Of a stretch of DNA of 64,000 bases, positions 63,026 through 64,000 are shown piece after piece (position 1 is the stretch's first letter; every line of letters begins with the position of its first letter). A program made the position numbers and the translations under genes. The DNA lies in assembly GCA_004172865.1 (NCBI GenBank), contig SEBV01000010.1, positions 186,001-250,000 on the forward strand, given 5' to 3'. The notes under the pieces are model-generated. The model did not search any database. It saw nothing but the letters and a program-made list of their open reading frames with translations, and was not told the DNA's origin. Origin of the DNA: Gammaproteobacteria bacterium (GTDB lineage: Bacteria; Pseudomonadota; Gammaproteobacteria; Pseudomonadales; Cellvibrionaceae).

Positions 63026-63864
63026 TGGCGTAAATCCTCTGGGGTAAAAGTAAAAGTAAATTGACGAAAATGTTTCTCAAAAATATCCGGTGGAATATTT
63101 TTTACTTCTTCAAAGCGATCAACACGCTTGACAGCTTGTTCGGCAGCGCGATCAAAAGGCGCATCACCACTACTTTTCACAACACGCACGCCCATCACCT
63201 GTCCAGTTGGTAGCATTCTAATTTCTAAGACAGCTGTCATTCCATTACGTGCTGACGGCGGACGATTCCAATTTTGTCTTACTCGTTCCGCGATTAATTC
63301 TTCATAACTTTTACTGCTGACATCATCAACCGTACTGCTGATCATTTGTTCTTCTTTTTGTAGAGCAGCATCAAGGGCTTTGAGTTCCTCTCTACGTTGT
63401 TTTTCCTGCTTTTTCTTTTTTTCGGCATCAGCTAACGCCTTTTGCTCTTCTTCAACTTTTTTCTGTTTTTCAGATTTAGCTTTTTCGTCCGCTTCTTTTT
63501 TAGCCTTTTCTTTTTTTAGCTTTTCATCACGAATTTTTGCTTCAGTCTCAGCTTTTTCTTTTTGTTCTTGTACTTTTTGAACCTTTGCTTTAGCTTCTGC
63601 CTCCTGAACCTCCTGTTCTTTTTGTTGCTTAATAGGCTTTAAATCGGGATCTTTTTTGCCATCCAATACCTGTTCCTTAACTTGCTGGGGCACAGGTTTT
63701 GCCTTGGGCTTTACATCCACCAAAGTCGCGCTTACAAAATGTGGCTTATATGGCTCCGGCTCTTTTTTAAAAAAATCAAACTTCAAAATAATAAATGCTA
63801 GAAGCACAGCATGTAAAAACACACTGAGAAATACCGGCAGTGAAAATATATTGGCAAACTTCAT
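63022..63864 (-). CDS. tolA: Cell envelope integrity protein TolA
   Basis: Inner-membrane protein that spans the periplasm to contact Pal/TolB, energised by TolQR. One N-terminal membrane anchor (SVFLHAVLLAFIILKFDFF), a long charged helix rich in Lys, Glu and Ala (about residues 60-175), and a C-terminal TonB/TolA-like domain (RQNWNRPPSARNGMTAVLEIRMLPTGQVMGVRVVKSSGDAPFDRAAEQAVKR). 280 residues, shorter than E. coli TolA (421) because the helix is shorter, as in Pseudomonas. Confidence 0.95.
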   Translation of the reverse strand: MKFANIFSLPVFLSVFLHAVLLAFIILKFDFFKKEPEPYKPHFVSATLVDVKPKAKPVPQQVKEQVLDGKKDPDLKPIKQQKEQEVQEAEAKAKVQKVQEQKEKAETEAKIRDEKLKKEKAKKEADEKAKSEKQKKVEEEQKALADAEKKKKQEKQRREELKALDAALQKEEQMISSTVDDVSSKSYEELIAERVRQNWNRPPSARNGMTAVLEIRMLPTGQVMGVRVVKSSGDAPFDRAAEQAVKRVDRFEEVKNIPPDIFEKHFRQFTFTFTPEDLRQ

Positions 63865-63871
63865 AGATAAC

Positions 63872-64000
63872 CTAGTGCGACGGTGGATCAGTAATTAAAC
63901 CCACTGATGGTGCGCCAGCAGCTTTTAATTCACCCATCAATTCGACAATCACACCGTATGAAACACTGCGGTCGCCTTGCACAAAAACCAAGGTATTAGG
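63872..64000 (-). CDS. tolR: TolR, C-terminal 42 residues (5' part outside window)
   Basis: The last 42 codons of a minus-strand frame running off the right edge. The sequence PNTLVFVQGDRSVSYGVIVELM, then ELKAAGAPSVGLIT, is the periplasmic C-terminal domain of TolR/ExbD. It ends 7 bases before the tolA start, matching the tolQ-R-A-B-pal-cpoB order. Confidence 0.93.
   Translation of the reverse strand, partial: PNTLVFVQGDRSVSYGVIVELMGELKAAGAPSVGLITDPPSH

Noticed and set aside
63380-63580. Plus-strand Ser/Phe-rich ORF
   Set aside because: Antisense of the Lys/Glu-rich helix of tolA.
1-64000. CRISPR arrays, tRNA or rRNA genes, prophage or insertion sequence genes
   Set aside because: I looked for regularly spaced direct repeats, tRNA-like cloverleaf ends, and transposase or integrase sequences and found none that I could support by eye.

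Overview
The window looks like chromosomal DNA from a plant-polysaccharide-degrading gammaproteobacterium close to Cellvibrio (Cellvibrionaceae). The clues are a family 11 rhamnogalacturonan lyase carrying a poly-serine linker and a CBM2 domain, a large GH9 glycoside hydrolase, and Pseudomonas-like gene neighbourhoods (motY/pyrC/rnt, a tusA-like gene beside a bepA-like gene, purL beside mltF, tolR-A-B-pal-cpoB). The species assignment is inference; there is no rRNA gene here, and I saw no tRNA, CRISPR array, prophage or insertion sequence.

Region by region. 1-4.7 kb: rhamnogalacturonan lyase running off the left edge, rsmJ, a DUF2062 membrane protein and the peroxidase tpx. 4.8-12.2 kb: a chemoreceptor, then a three-gene minus-strand set of a YfiR-like periplasmic protein, a CHASE8-type hybrid histidine kinase and a TonB-dependent receptor. 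12.4-20.7 kb: an unusually ordered 6-pyruvoyl-tetrahydropterin-synthase-like protein, a CvpA/DUF4124 fusion, lpxL, a MucD/DegQ protease, motY, pyrC, rnt and a small membrane protein. 20.7-33.3 kb: a MaoC hydratase, a lipoprotein, an orphan TonB, purL, a diguanylate cyclase, mltF and the GH9 enzyme. 33.3-41.7 kb: tadA, a cysteine-rich lipoprotein, a DUF1653 gene, a strongly structured non-coding stretch, a pdxH-quinone reductase-CoA transferase operon, catalase, mobA, a VanZ-like protein and a lipoprotein esterase. 41.8-55.5 kb: aceE-aceF, an M16 protease with a 58-residue ORF behind it, a tusA-like gene, a bepA-like gene and gatCAB with a small conserved gene. 55.5-64 kb: a DUF2798/LysR divergent pair, an RNA methyltransferase, a GGDEF-EAL protein, slyD and the Tol-Pal operon running off the right edge.

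Most of the window is housekeeping: purine and pyrimidine synthesis, pyruvate dehydrogenase, transamidation for Gln/Asn-tRNA, RNA modification and processing, and envelope integrity. Signalling is prominent, with one chemoreceptor, two c-di-GMP enzymes and the YfiR/kinase/receptor set. The parts least explained by standard annotation are that three-gene set (including a probable CTG start for the YfiR gene), the multi-branched inverted-repeat element at 34593-34866, a perfect 28-bp palindrome inside cpoB, the small ORF after the M16 protease, and the repeat-bearing middle of the CvpA/DUF4124 fusion.
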